Source of the DNA: Actinomycetota bacterium
GTDB lineage: Bacteria; Actinomycetota; Acidimicrobiia; Acidimicrobiales; Ilumatobacteraceae
Direction: 5' to 3'
Assembly: GCA_009702045.1 (NCBI GenBank)
Contig: WLIV01000018.1
Span: 1 to 64,000 of the forward strand
Length of the DNA: 64,000 nucleotides
Below are positions 1 through 9,121 of the stretch, one piece after another. The translations under genes were made by a program, and so were the position numbers. How positions within the stretch are numbered: position 1 is the first letter of the stretch; each line of letters begins with the position of its first letter. The notes under the pieces were generated by a model. It was not told where the DNA came from. It saw only the letters and a program-made list of their open reading frames with translations, and ran no database searches.

Positions 1-137
1 CGCTAGGGGGTGGCCCTCGCCCCGGGGCTGGGGCGCCCACCCCCCCCCGACACAGACGCCGAGGGTGGGGCACCGAGGGTGGGGCGCGGCGGGTGGACAG
101 AAGGGGCTGGGGCGACGTGGGGCGGTCGGCAGAACCG
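1..137. repeat. G-rich low-complexity intergenic stretch with a 13-bp direct repeat
   Basis: This non-coding segment lies beyond the 3' end of the leftward ABC permease. It is very rich in runs of G and C, including a run of nine C. The motif CCGAGGGTGGGGC occurs twice, at 59-71 and 73-85, with a period of 14. The G runs could form G-quadruplex-like structure on one strand. I see no gene here. The window edge cuts the region, so its true extent is unknown. Confidence 0.6.
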
Positions 138-977
138 CTAACTGCGGATGTCTTTGCGCTGGAACCAGAGCACCGAGATGGTGCCGAACACGACGAGGTA
201 CGCGACCTGGACGATGATGCCGGCGAGCATGTCCTGTGAATAGGTGTTGTCGGTGAACATCTTCGTCCACGCATCGGAGTAGTACGTCGGGAAGGCGTAG
301 CGGACGACACCCAGCTGAGTGATGCCGGCGAGGATCGCCGAGATGATGTACACCCCGACGGTGGCGCCGATCGCTCCGGCCGCTGTGTCGGTGAGCGTGG
401 AGAACAACGTGCCGAGTGCGAGCAAGGCACTGAACCCGAACGCGACGTAGGCCGTGCCGATCACCAGCCGTAGCAGCAGCGCGCCAGCGTCGAGGTGGAC
501 ACTCGAGCCGAGGGATGTGAGCGAGGTGCCGGGGATGGCGACATCGTGCCAGCCGAACAGCACGATCCCGGCGACCAGAGCCGCCACGGCGATCAGCAGT
601 GTCGCCATCCAGATCAGCACTCCGGCGACGAATGCCTTGGAGATCAGCAGACGGCCGCGGCCGACGGGGCGCATCAGCAAGTACCGCAGGTTGCCCCAGT
701 TGGCGTCGCTGGAGATCGGGTCGGCGGCGAGCGTGCCGGCGATGATCACCAATAGGAACCCACCCGTCACGCTGAGCACGGCGGCGGGCACGAGCAGGCC
801 GCTCTGAGTGGCGAGGCGGAACAGACCGTCGCCATGGTCGCCACGCTCGGGGCGATCCTTGCGTGCGTTGATTGCGACGGAGATGAGTACCGGTAGGGCG
901 ACCAGGATGAGTGCGATCACCAACGTGCGGGTGCGGGTGAAGGCCTTGGTGAACTCGGTACGGATGAGCGCGATCAC
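138..977 (-). CDS. ABC-2 type transporter permease
   Basis: This 279-residue membrane protein is the channel half of an ABC-2 type exporter. About six hydrophobic segments are visible: near residues 17-37, 62-85, 113-140, 165-190, 196-220 and 250-272. The N-terminus (LIRTEFTKAFTRTRT) is typical of ABC-2 permeases. The GTG start overlaps the stop of the upstream ATPase gene by four bases (GTGA), so the two are translationally coupled and form one transporter. The substrate cannot be read from sequence. Lipid or drug efflux are family-level possibilities only. Confidence 0.88.
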   Translation of the reverse strand: MIALIRTEFTKAFTRTRTLVIALILVALPVLISVAINARKDRPERGDHGDGLFRLATQSGLLVPAAVLSVTGGFLLVIIAGTLAADPISSDANWGNLRYLLMRPVGRGRLLISKAFVAGVLIWMATLLIAVAALVAGIVLFGWHDVAIPGTSLTSLGSSVHLDAGALLLRLVIGTAYVAFGFSALLALGTLFSTLTDTAAGAIGATVGVYIISAILAGITQLGVVRYAFPTYYSDAWTKMFTDNTYSQDMLAGIIVQVAYLVVFGTISVLWFQRKDIRS

Positions 978-1897
978 GATGCAACCTCGTTGCGGGAGAG
1001 CAGTTCGAGGAACGCGTCCTCCAACTGTTGGGTGGGCATGATCGTTTCCAGTCGGAGGCCGGCGGCGACGAGCGCTGCAGCGAGGTCGCTTCGGTGCCCA
1101 TCATCGGTGAGTTCGGCGAGCACGCCGTCGCCCTGCCGTCGCGCCTCGGTGACCGTGGCAAGGCCGCCGAGCACGGTGAGCGCACGTTCGGGGTCGTCGA
1201 CCTCGAGATAGACGGAACGGTTGGCGGTGGAGCCGATCGTCTCGCTGACCGTGCCGTCGGTGACGCGGCGCCCACGTTGCATCACGAGCAGGTGGCTGCA
1301 CACCTGCTCGACCTCGCTGAGGTGGTGGCTGGAGAACAGTACCGTGGCGCCGGACCCGGCGAGGTTCCCGATCATCTCGCGGATCTCGCGGATCTCACCC
1401 GGGTCGAGGCCGTTGGTCGGCTCATCGAGGACCAGCAGTTCCGGTTTGCACAACAGAGCACGAGCGAACCCGAGGCGCTGCTTCATCCCCTGCGAGTACG
1501 TCTTCACCTTGCGGTCGATGGCGTCGTCCAGGCCCGCCACGGACAACGCGAAGTCGAGATCGGCGTCGCGCATGTCGGCGCCACCGGCCTCCCACCACAG
1601 CCGCAGGTTGCGCATACCGGACAGGTGCGGCACGAAGCAGGCCTGCTCGACAATCGCCCCGACACGCAACAGCTGCGTGCATCCGGGAGTGACGGGTTCG
1701 CCGAACAGTCGCACGGAGCCCTGCGACGGCCGCTCGAGGCCCATCATCATCCGCAGCGTGGTGCTCTTGCCGGCGCCGTTCGGGCCGAGCACGCCGTAGA
1801 CCTGACCACGCTCGACGGTGAACGACAGGTCGTCGACCGCCGTCACGTCGCCAAAGTGTTTGGATAGGCCCTCGACTTGCACGATGGAGTCGCTCAC
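974..1897 (-). CDS. ABC transporter ATP-binding protein (ABC-2 exporter)
   Basis: The ATPase partner of the downstream permease, about 307 residues. It has a Walker A (GPNGAGKST, near residue 39), the signature YSQGMKQR, a Walker B with LLVLDEPTNGLDP, and the H-loop histidine in LFSSHHLSE. The C-terminal ~90 residues are the extension common to exporter ATPases of the CcmA type. Two GTG codons are adjacent, at 1900 and 1897. I prefer 1897 because a TAGTCT box lies six bases upstream, which fits a leaderless message. Confidence 0.92.
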   Translation of the reverse strand: MSDSIVQVEGLSKHFGDVTAVDDLSFTVERGQVYGVLGPNGAGKSTTLRMMMGLERPSQGSVRLFGEPVTPGCTQLLRVGAIVEQACFVPHLSGMRNLRLWWEAGGADMRDADLDFALSVAGLDDAIDRKVKTYSQGMKQRLGFARALLCKPELLVLDEPTNGLDPGEIREIREMIGNLAGSGATVLFSSHHLSEVEQVCSHLLVMQRGRRVTDGTVSETIGSTANRSVYLEVDDPERALTVLGGLATVTEARRQGDGVLAELTDDGHRSDLAAALVAAGLRLETIMPTQQLEDAFLELLSRNEVAS

Positions 1898-1903
1898 CAC
1901 CGG

Positions 1904-1909
1904 AGACTA
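1904..1909 (-). promoter_or_regulatory. -10 box of a leaderless promoter
   Basis: TAGTCT lies 6 nt before the GTG at 1897 of the ABC ATPase gene. It fits the TAnnnT-plus-short-gap pattern seen before many genes here. No ribosome binding site is visible. Confidence 0.45.
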
Positions 1910-2056
1910 GGTGCTTCCTTCGCGCAGCGTTGGTCGGGCTACGGGGCGTTCGTGTCCTTGAAATGACCTAGGTCCCTATCTGACGCGTCCGTCAAGTCGC
2001 AGACTCAGGGCCATCGACGTCGTGAGGGTGTCGTCGATGCTTCGCTTGGAGGGAAC

Positions 2057-3289
2057 ATGTCTGCAACGCTCAGCGCTGCACAGGTCGACCAGCTCATGGG
2101 TGGCCTGCAGATCATCGATGGCGACAGCCACTTCGCCGAACCGGCCGACCTGTGGACGTCGCGGGCTCCGGCCTCGATGAAAGACAAGATGCCGCAGATC
2201 AAGAAGATCGAGGGTGAGTCCGGCTTCTCCGATCATGGCTGGTTCATCGGCGACGACTACTGGACCGGCCTCGGCGGGCACACCATTGCCAAGGGCATGC
2301 AGAAGACGCACGGAACGCTGTGCCTGCCGTACGACCAGATCGACGACAGCGCATGGACCGTCGAGGGTCGCCTCAAGTTGATGGACGCGCAGAATGTCTA
2401 TGCCGCAGTCCTGTACCCCAACGCAATGGGCTTCGCCTCGAACATGATGCTCGCGATCCCAGATGTCGAATTCCGCGGCTTCGTGCAGCGCACGTACAAC
2501 GACGCGCTGGTCGACTACCAGACCCAGTCCGGTGGCCGCCTGCTGGGCCAGGCCGTGTTGCCCACGTGGGACATGGCCGAGACGGTGAAGGAGATGCACC
2601 GGATGCTCGACGCTGGCATCACCGGCTTCACGATCACCGACAAGCCGCACCTGCTCGGCCAGGGCGATCTCGACAGCGACTACTTCGCCCCGATGTGGGC
2701 GATCGCCAACGAGACCGGCGCCGTCATCAACTTCCACATCGGCTCGGGTGCCCCGCCTGATATCGGCAAGACCTCGCCGATGGCCGGCACCACCAGCGAC
2801 ATCTACTGGACGTCGTTCGGCCCGCAGCGCCGCATGGCCATCCTGGCCACGCAGTTCTACATGTCGAACGTGCGCATCATCACCAACCTGATCATGAGCA
2901 ACATGTTCGACCGCTACCCGAACGTGAAGGTCGTCTCCGCCGAGTCGGGTATCGGCTGGGTGCCGTTCATGCTGGAGGCCGCCGAGTACCAGCTCGACGA
3001 GATGGTCACCGACCCGGCTGAGCGCAGCCTGCAGAAGCACCGACCCACCGATTACTTCCGCAGCAACATCTACGTGATGAGCTGGTTCGAGAAGGCCTTC
3101 GTGCACACGCTCGACTACACCGGCGAGGACAACGTGATGTTGATGACCGACATCCCGCACCCAACCTGCCTGTACCCCAACACCCGTGAGTACTTCGCCG
3201 AGGTCACCAAGGATCTCAGCGAAGTGCAGCGTCGCAAGCTCGTGCAGGACAACGCCGCACGGGTCTACGGCGTCAAGCTCCCCAGCTGA
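2057..3289 (+). CDS. Amidohydrolase-2 family metal-dependent hydrolase
   Basis: A 410-residue protein of the amidohydrolase-2 (aminocarboxymuconate-semialdehyde decarboxylase-like) group. The N-terminal metal motif is the D-S-H of IIDGDSHFAEP. A central NFHIGSG supplies a second histidine, and MLMTDIPHP near the C-terminus supplies the conserved aspartate. The family covers decarboxylases and hydrolases of aromatic or cyclic acids; the substrate is not deducible. A clear GGAGGG binding site precedes the ATG. The 3' end overlaps the convergent signalling pseudogene by 17 bases. Confidence 0.85.
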   Translation: MSATLSAAQVDQLMGGLQIIDGDSHFAEPADLWTSRAPASMKDKMPQIKKIEGESGFSDHGWFIGDDYWTGLGGHTIAKGMQKTHGTLCLPYDQIDDSAWTVEGRLKLMDAQNVYAAVLYPNAMGFASNMMLAIPDVEFRGFVQRTYNDALVDYQTQSGGRLLGQAVLPTWDMAETVKEMHRMLDAGITGFTITDKPHLLGQGDLDSDYFAPMWAIANETGAVINFHIGSGAPPDIGKTSPMAGTTSDIYWTSFGPQRRMAILATQFYMSNVRIITNLIMSNMFDRYPNVKVVSAESGIGWVPFMLEAAEYQLDEMVTDPAERSLQKHRPTDYFRSNIYVMSWFEKAFVHTLDYTGEDNVMLMTDIPHPTCLYPNTREYFAEVTKDLSEVQRRKLVQDNAARVYGVKLPS

Positions 3290-5477
3290 CCCCCAGCTGG
3301 GATGCTCGGCAGGTTCCCCCAGACCGCCGAGAATGGGCCGACCTTGCTCGGGGCAGCTGTACGGGATACCCGTACAGGTAGCCCTGGGCGAGGTCGACGC
3401 CCAACTCACGCAGCATCGCGCCCTCGGCCGCGACCTGCCCGCCGCCACAGTCGCGGATCGCTCGCCGCGCCGCCGGGTAACTCTGGATCTCGAGGTGTTC
3501 GGTGACCTCGACCACGATCGGTCGGGCAGCGGTGCGCAACACATCGGCGGCGGTGCCGTCGATCAGCGTGGCGGGAGAAAAGTTGATGCTGAGGAACATG
3601 GCGGGGTCGAGTGCGGTCGCGCCGACGATGGCCGCTCGCGCACAGGCGGCCTCCAGTTCGGAGCCCAGGCCGACCGTGTGTGCCGCGGCGATCCGGGTGT
3701 CGGGCCGTACATCGTCGTCGAAGCGGGTGAGGGCTTCGTAACCGCGCACCTCGCCGGTGTGCAGATCGACGACCGGTTGGGACACAGGGTGAAACAGCCC
3801 GAGTTCGAGGATCTCGCGAACCTGAGTGCGAGTACCGGCGAAGTCGCCGAACTGCTGCACGCGGGCGCCGAACAGCATTCCTGCGAAGCCGCCGAGTTCT
3901 TCGAGCACTCGCAGTCGGCTATCGATCCACGCCGGTGCATCGCCGGATCTGGTGGTGACCGCGATCGCCCCGACCGCTGTGCCTTCCCAATGGATCGGGG
4001 CGTAGGCGCTGACGGTGAAGCCGGCCGCGACCATCGGCAGGCTGACTTCGGGGAAGAAGCCGGCGAGCCCGGCCTGATCGGTGAGGTCGTGCTTCACCGC
4101 GACGTAGGCGACCAGTGAGCCGTCGTCGTCGTGCACCGGGGTGATGGTGGTGTCGTCTTCGTAGATCTCGCCACTACGCCGACGGTTCACCAACACCCCA
4201 CGGAACGGCTGACCGCCGAGGAGACGGCCCCACATCGCCTGGTAGAACGAGCGGTCGTGCAGGCCGCTCTGGAACAGGCGCGGGTTCCGGCCGAGCATCG
4301 CGTCGAGCGAGTAGCCGGTGGTCTCGCATGCCCCCGGGTTGGCGTACACGATCGCCCGTGTGGCATCGGTGACGATCACCGAGTCGGCCGCCTGATCGAT
4401 GGCGGTCATCAGCAGCGACTGCTGCGCGAGTGACCGGGTGAGCTGCTGCATGGTGCGCAGCCGGGCAAGACCGATACCCACTTGTGTGGCCAGTTCTTCC
4501 AACACGTGCACCGCATCGACGTCGAAGGCATCGAGCTCTGCGGCATACACGCACAACGCACCGTCCAAGCGTCGATCGACGACGACCGGCACGCCGATCA
4601 AAGACCGGAATCCGCGAGCATGGGCTTGGGTGCGCCACGGCTCGAACGATGTGTCGGAGCGGAGGTCGTGCACGATGTGCGTCGACCCGGTGCGCAACAC
4701 GGTGCCCGCCGGGCCCTGGCCGGGTGGGTTGTCGCCCCACGACACACGCACATGGTCGAGGTAGTCGGAATGTTTCTGGCTGTGCGCCAGCGGGGGTGAC
4801 GGTATGGGCCGTGTCGTCCTCGGGTCGGCCGTACCAGGCGAACTGATAGCCGCCGTCGCTCGTGGCCGCCTCGCACATGTCGTGCAGCAACTCGTCCTCG
4901 TTGATCGCCCTCACGAGTGCGGCGTTGGCTGCGGAGAGTGTTCGCAGCGCGCGTCGAACGACGACTTCCGATTGGCAGTCGCGCAGGCGGAGTGTGTCTC
5001 CAAGCGGGTGAGGTCGTCGGGGTCGACGAGAGCCCACGCACGCGTGTCGATGAGTTGCTCGGGCAGCCATCCCAGCACTCGTTGCACCGAGGGGGACATC
5101 CAGAGGAAGTGTCCGCGTTCATCGGTCTCGTAGACCACGTCGTCGAGCAGCAATGGTTCGCCGCTCTCGACGACATCGATGTAGCGCTGCAACATCCCTG
5201 TGTGGCCATGCGCGGGGAACAGCTCCATCAGGGTGCGACCCAATAGCTCCTCGCGGGACACGCCGTTGTAGTCGCATGCGGCACGGTTGGCATCGACATA
5301 CCGAAGGTCGACGATCTGCCCTGTCGGGTCGTGCACGGGCACATACCAGACGCACGGGTCGATGAGACCTTCGAGCGTGATGCCGGTGAAACTGCCGGTG
5401 CCGAACACGTTCACTTCTGCTGCATCGTCAGGTCGGCCGCCGTCGCCAGCGCCTGCGGAGAATGAGCCCGTCTTCAT
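3273..5477 (-). pseudogene. Decayed PAS/GAF/EAL signalling protein
   Basis: Remnant of a multi-domain sensor with an EAL (cyclic-di-GMP phosphodiesterase) output. The pieces in order are: a PAS domain starting at 5477; the start of a second PAS (FLWMSPSVQRVLGW); a GAF domain; a third PAS (AIDQAADSVIVTDA); a second GAF-like part; and an EAL domain (VRGYEALTRF). The reading frame changes near 4975-5010 and changes back near 4770-4790, and frame one stops at 4911. Segments also look missing: the end of PAS1, the end of PAS2, and about 70-80 residues of EAL between the EVTEHLE motif and AAEGAMLRELGVDLAQGY. That EAL gap removes the catalytic aspartates and lysine. Assembly error could explain the frameshifts but not the deletions. 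Confidence 0.75.
3281..3301. terminator. Hairpin at convergent gene ends
   Basis: CCCAGCTG (3281-3288) and CAGCTGGG (3294-3301) form an 8-bp stem with a 5-nt loop. It overlaps the stop of the amidohydrolase gene and the end of the convergent pseudogene. There is no U-tract, so bidirectional termination is inference. Confidence 0.4.
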
Positions 5478-5590
5478 CTCTGAGTCGAAGTATAGGGAAC
5501 GCTCGGTTTCCTGTCATGGGCCGTTCGACCTGTGCAAAGCTGCTGTTACGGCGACCTGGCGGTGCCGTACCAGAGCGGAAGGAGACCGCA

Positions 5591-6091
5591 ATGAGCGATG
5601 CAATGGCCGAGATCCGGAACCAGTTGCAGGCGAAGGTCAGCGAGCCGATCCAGTACTACGGCTTCTACATGTCCAAGGGTTCGTTCACGAAGCTACCGGC
5701 GGGCGTCACCAGCGGAGTCGGCAAGATGTTGGGTGGGTTGTTGCGCAAGAAACAGGCCGGCGACCTCGGCGCCACGTCGACGGGTGCGGCGATGTTCGGC
5801 CTCGACAACCATCAGACCGCGCTCGTGCTGACCGCGACCTCGCTCTATGCCATCGACACCACGACGAGCATGACCACTCGCCAGATGAGCTTCGGCAATG
5901 TGTTGGGCGCCTGGCCGCGCGCCGAGCTCGCCATCAGCGGCACGGCCCGGCAACGGCCGGGTGATGTGATGCTGTTGAACCTCGACATCAAGCACGAGGC
6001 CACGGGTCAGGGCGGCCAGCTCGAGACGATGGCGTACACCAACCTCGGCGATCCGTCGTGGGACTGCTACCGGGCGCTCACCGGCGAGTAG
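5591..6091 (+). CDS. Conserved hypothetical protein, 166 aa
   Basis: I do not recognise this family. The start at 5591 is set by a GGAAGGAG binding site; an upstream in-frame ATG at 5462 lies inside the neighbouring divergent gene and lacks one. The soluble-looking protein has a central segment resembling a membrane-binding or PH-like fold (TALVLTATSLYAIDT, then a region ending GDVMLLNLDIKHE), but this is only an impression. A Gly/Lys-rich part near residues 30-52 (KMLGGLLRKKQAG) precedes it. The 3' end overlaps the convergent phosphotransferase gene by 25 bases. Confidence 0.7.
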   Translation: MSDAMAEIRNQLQAKVSEPIQYYGFYMSKGSFTKLPAGVTSGVGKMLGGLLRKKQAGDLGATSTGAAMFGLDNHQTALVLTATSLYAIDTTTSMTTRQMSFGNVLGAWPRAELAISGTARQRPGDVMLLNLDIKHEATGQGGQLETMAYTNLGDPSWDCYRALTGE

Positions 6092-7473
6092 TGCCGGTCG
6101 GCGAGCACGCCGCTCGCTGACCGCAGCAGTTCGTTCTGGCGCAGGATCTGGCGGTACACGGTGCTCAGTGCGAGTGCTGGATCGATGGTGCGCGTCGCCA
6201 CAGCGTTGGCGAGTGCGTCGCGCGCGGCTGCGACGTCGGTGTGCTGTGTCGCGAGCGCGGCGTCGATCTCGGCCAGCTCGGCGGCGTCGACCCAGGCGCG
6301 GTGACGGCTGGACTCAGCGAGGTACTTCAACACCCGGGCCAGACCCTTGATGCGCTGCTGCGCCAGCGAATCTTCGATCTTCGGGGTGATCACATCGCGC
6401 ATCTGGCCGAGGACAATGTCGAACAGCGCGTCGTCGTCGGTGGGTGCAGTGTCGGGGAACGGAACCGGCTGCGGCAGGTCGACACCCATCACGTCGGCGA
6501 GCGTCTCGGCGCACAGGCGGCGGTGCAGCTGGCCGAAGATCAGACGAGCACCGGGGTCGCCGCCGCCGCCCTCGCCATCGGTGCGGCTGCGCACGGAGAC
6601 ACCGTGGCCCATCACCATGATCTTGGCCTCTGCTAGCACGCGGTAGTACTTGATGCGGGCGGCATCGAGGGCATTGCCCGACTGTTCGGCGTAGACGGCG
6701 AAGAGTGAGTCGAGGTCGCCAAACGGATCTTGCAACGACCGCAGCTGCACCCAGGCGACATCGTCCATTGGGTCGCCGAGGTGGGCGAGCTCCCAGTCGA
6801 CGATGGCCGTGACTTTCCCGTCGGCATACATGAAGTTGCCCGGCCCGGTGTCGCCCTGAACGACGACGATCGGCCCGTCGACGGCGGGCACGTTCGCCCG
6901 CAGCCAGTCGATCGCCAGTTGCAGCACTGGGTCAACAGCGCCTCCGCGGGTTTCGATGATCGCGTCGAACTCGGCGATCTGTTCGTGCACGAGGTCGGCC
7001 AAGGTGACGGCGCTGTCGGTCGGGATCAGCCCGAGCGCCTGCGGGTCGAGGCGATGCAGTCCCGCAAGGTGGCCCATGAAGTCGGTGGCGACGGCGATGC
7101 GGTCGGCCTCGTCGCGCATTCTGGAGAAGCGGGCCTCGCCGGGGAGGCAGGTGAGCAGCAGTGCCTGTTCGGTGGGGTGCAGACCAACGAACGCGGCGAC
7201 AGGAAGGCCGCTGCCGTTCAGCGCCTCGTAGATCGCGGCCTCGCGGCGCACGGTCCACGGGTCGCCGGTGGAGGAGAGGTCGGTGGGATCCCAGCGGAAG
7301 AACAGACGCTGTGCGGCGCCCTGCACATCGAGGTCGATGAACCAGGCCTGCTTGCGGCCACCGCCCGCCATACGCCGGGCCGACGCAAGCGTGCCGCCGG
7401 CGACGGACTCGATCCACGACACGAGATGGGGAGGCAGGCCGACGCCCTGGTCCTGCGGTCCTTCGGTGGCCAT
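6067..7473 (-). CDS. Aminoglycoside-phosphotransferase-like (APH) family protein
   Basis: A 468-residue kinase-like protein. The catalytic loop reads VVQGDTGPGNFM, with the Asp of GD and the Asn of GN, followed by AIVDWELAHLGDP carrying the metal-binding Asp. An N-terminal lobe covers residues 1-110. About 150 extra residues after the kinase core are rich in helices. Actinobacterial APH proteins of this kind often sit with acyl-CoA dehydrogenases and act on unknown small molecules rather than antibiotics. The ATG at 7473 is preceded by GGGGAG. It is transcribed divergently from the 7541 gene with 67 bases between. Confidence 0.8.
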   Translation of the reverse strand: MATEGPQDQGVGLPPHLVSWIESVAGGTLASARRMAGGGRKQAWFIDLDVQGAAQRLFFRWDPTDLSSTGDPWTVRREAAIYEALNGSGLPVAAFVGLHPTEQALLLTCLPGEARFSRMRDEADRIAVATDFMGHLAGLHRLDPQALGLIPTDSAVTLADLVHEQIAEFDAIIETRGGAVDPVLQLAIDWLRANVPAVDGPIVVVQGDTGPGNFMYADGKVTAIVDWELAHLGDPMDDVAWVQLRSLQDPFGDLDSLFAVYAEQSGNALDAARIKYYRVLAEAKIMVMGHGVSVRSRTDGEGGGGDPGARLIFGQLHRRLCAETLADVMGVDLPQPVPFPDTAPTDDDALFDIVLGQMRDVITPKIEDSLAQQRIKGLARVLKYLAESSRHRAWVDAAELAEIDAALATQHTDVAAARDALANAVATRTIDPALALSTVYRQILRQNELLRSASGVLADRHYSPVSAR

Positions 7474-7540
7474 CGGCTCCCCTTCATGCTGGCGCGTGCG
7501 CGAGAAAACACTAACCTCATTTTGACTTGGGGGACTACTG

Positions 7541-8527
7541 ATGACCATGCAGCCGATCTCGATCCCGTTCGACGAGACCATTCACTTCACCGAGCGTGAC
7601 GATCAGATGCATGAGGTCGGTCCGCACAAGGACTGGACCGAGACCGTGTGGTTCTCGTTCAACGTGCCCGAGCGGTCGCTGGCGGGCTGGTTCTACACGC
7701 AGGTGCGGCCGAACATCGGCACGGCTGCCGGGGGCGCGTTCCTCTATGGCCCCGGCGACTGGATGCCGTGGGAGCTGCCCTACTGGGCGTACTTCGACCA
7801 TCAGGCCGTCCCGTCGCCACTCGACCTTCGCGACGTCTCGTTCATGAACGGCTTCTCGCTGAAGATGCTCGAGCCCGGTATGAAGTACCACCTCGGCTAC
7901 AAGTTCCGCGACCTCGATGAGTTCGTCGCCGATCTGCACTTCGAAGGCCTCACCCCGCCGGTGCCGCACGTGCGCGGCGCCCCGCCGTTCACTGGTTCGT
8001 CGCACTACGACCAGCATGGTCGGGTCACGGGTGATCTGTGGCTGAAGGGTGAGCGCATCCCCGTCGACTGTTTCGCCGTGCGCGATCGGTCGTGGGGTCG
8101 TCGGCCGGAACTCTTCGGCCCGGCCACCAAGCGACTCAGTTACGTCTTCGGTGCCACCAGCGCCGATGAAGCGTTCCTGGTGTTCACGTTGCCCGCCGGC
8201 GGCGACCAGGAGTCCGAGGAGGAGCACCTCTCCAGCGGGTACCTGCTGCGCGACGGTGCGCTGCGCCGCCTGGCCAGTGCCACCCGCCACAACACTCGCG
8301 ACGCGTCAACCGGTGGCATCTCCGCCATCGAGGTCGACATCACCGATACCGACGGCCGTACGGCGCACATCACCGGCGAAGCACGGGCGCGGATGATGCT
8401 GCCTCGCGCCAGTCTGTGCATCAACACGTTCCTGCGTTTCGACGTCGACGGTCGTGAAGGCTTCGGTGAAGACCAGGACGTGTGGCCCACGTCCCGTTTC
8501 CGCGACCGGCGACGCGCCACCCACTGA
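7541..8527 (+). CDS. Conserved protein, possible CrtC/AttH-like beta-barrel
   Basis: A 328-residue protein without membrane segments or signal peptide. It contains aromatic beta-rich stretches (TVWFSFNVPERSLAGWFY) and a conserved FAVRDRSWGRRPE motif. The RDRSWG motif occurs in a large family of actinobacterial and mycobacterial proteins that resemble the lipocalin-like CrtC/AttH fold; this is family memory, not a search result. No function is established. The divergent phosphotransferase-like gene next door suggests a shared pathway, possibly lipid- or steroid-related. The start follows a G-rich TTGGGGGAC tract. Confidence 0.7.
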   Translation: MTMQPISIPFDETIHFTERDDQMHEVGPHKDWTETVWFSFNVPERSLAGWFYTQVRPNIGTAAGGAFLYGPGDWMPWELPYWAYFDHQAVPSPLDLRDVSFMNGFSLKMLEPGMKYHLGYKFRDLDEFVADLHFEGLTPPVPHVRGAPPFTGSSHYDQHGRVTGDLWLKGERIPVDCFAVRDRSWGRRPELFGPATKRLSYVFGATSADEAFLVFTLPAGGDQESEEEHLSSGYLLRDGALRRLASATRHNTRDASTGGISAIEVDITDTDGRTAHITGEARARMMLPRASLCINTFLRFDVDGREGFGEDQDVWPTSRFRDRRRATH

Positions 8528-8542
8528 CGGCCAGTCGCACCG

Positions 8543-9121
8543 CTAGGGCGCCAGCGCCTCGAGCTCGAACATCGGAACGGTGCCGTGCTTGACCCACAAC
8601 CCGCCGCCGACCTGTTGGAACCAACGCCCGAACAGGGCGCGGTAGGTGGCACCGCTGCGGGCGAACACCTCCATGTCGGTGCGCTCCGAATCTACGACGT
8701 GCAGCAGGTCGGAAGCTGTCGGCAACTCCATGTACAACACGAACGCAGTCGCCGCAGCGAGGTTCGCCGCGGCGGACTCGAGGGCGTCGTCGTCCACGTA
8801 CTGCAGCACGCTGTGGCACACGACGAGGTCGTAGGTGCGCACCGGCCGCCATGTGGTGATGTCGCGCAGTTGGTGCCCCCACGTGGCGCAGGCGTGCTCG
8901 CTGATGTCGACCGACAGCGTGTGCACGGCCGGATGGTGAATGCGATACCAGTCGCGCCACATGCCGACGCCGGCGCCCACATCGAGCAGCGAACGGATCT
9001 CTACGCCCCACCAGGCCGAGAGTTCGTGTACCGCCGTCGCCAGATGGGCGATCTGCTCAGGAGTGTGCACACCCTGTTGGCCGTAGAAGCGTTGGTAGTA
9101 GTCGTGATCGAAGCGGCTCAT
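8543..9121 (-). CDS. SAM-dependent methyltransferase (class I fold)
   Basis: A 192-residue protein with the SAM-binding motif I LLDVGAGVGMW near residue 42, motif II around VHTLSVDISEHA, and a DLVVCHSVLQY segment matching motif IV. The substrate is unknown. It is the last gene of a leftward operon, with its ATG overlapping the stop of the AMMECR1-domain gene by four bases. It is therefore translationally linked to the AmmeMemoRadiSam genes, an association I do not know as standard. Confidence 0.85.
   Translation of the reverse strand: MSRFDHDYYQRFYGQQGVHTPEQIAHLATAVHELSAWWGVEIRSLLDVGAGVGMWRDWYRIHHPAVHTLSVDISEHACATWGHQLRDITTWRPVRTYDLVVCHSVLQYVDDDALESAAANLAAATAFVLYMELPTASDLLHVVDSERTDMEVFARSGATYRALFGRWFQQVGGGLWVKHGTVPMFELEALAP

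Noticed and set aside
1976-3544. A 522-codon minus-strand frame opposite the amidohydrolase
   Set aside because: Antisense frame with His/Val/Asp-rich repeats; the plus strand has clear amidohydrolase motifs and a binding site.
4770-5010. Programmed frameshifting in the PAS/GAF/EAL gene
   Set aside because: No slippery heptamer followed by a structure was seen, and the neighbouring deletions point to decay.
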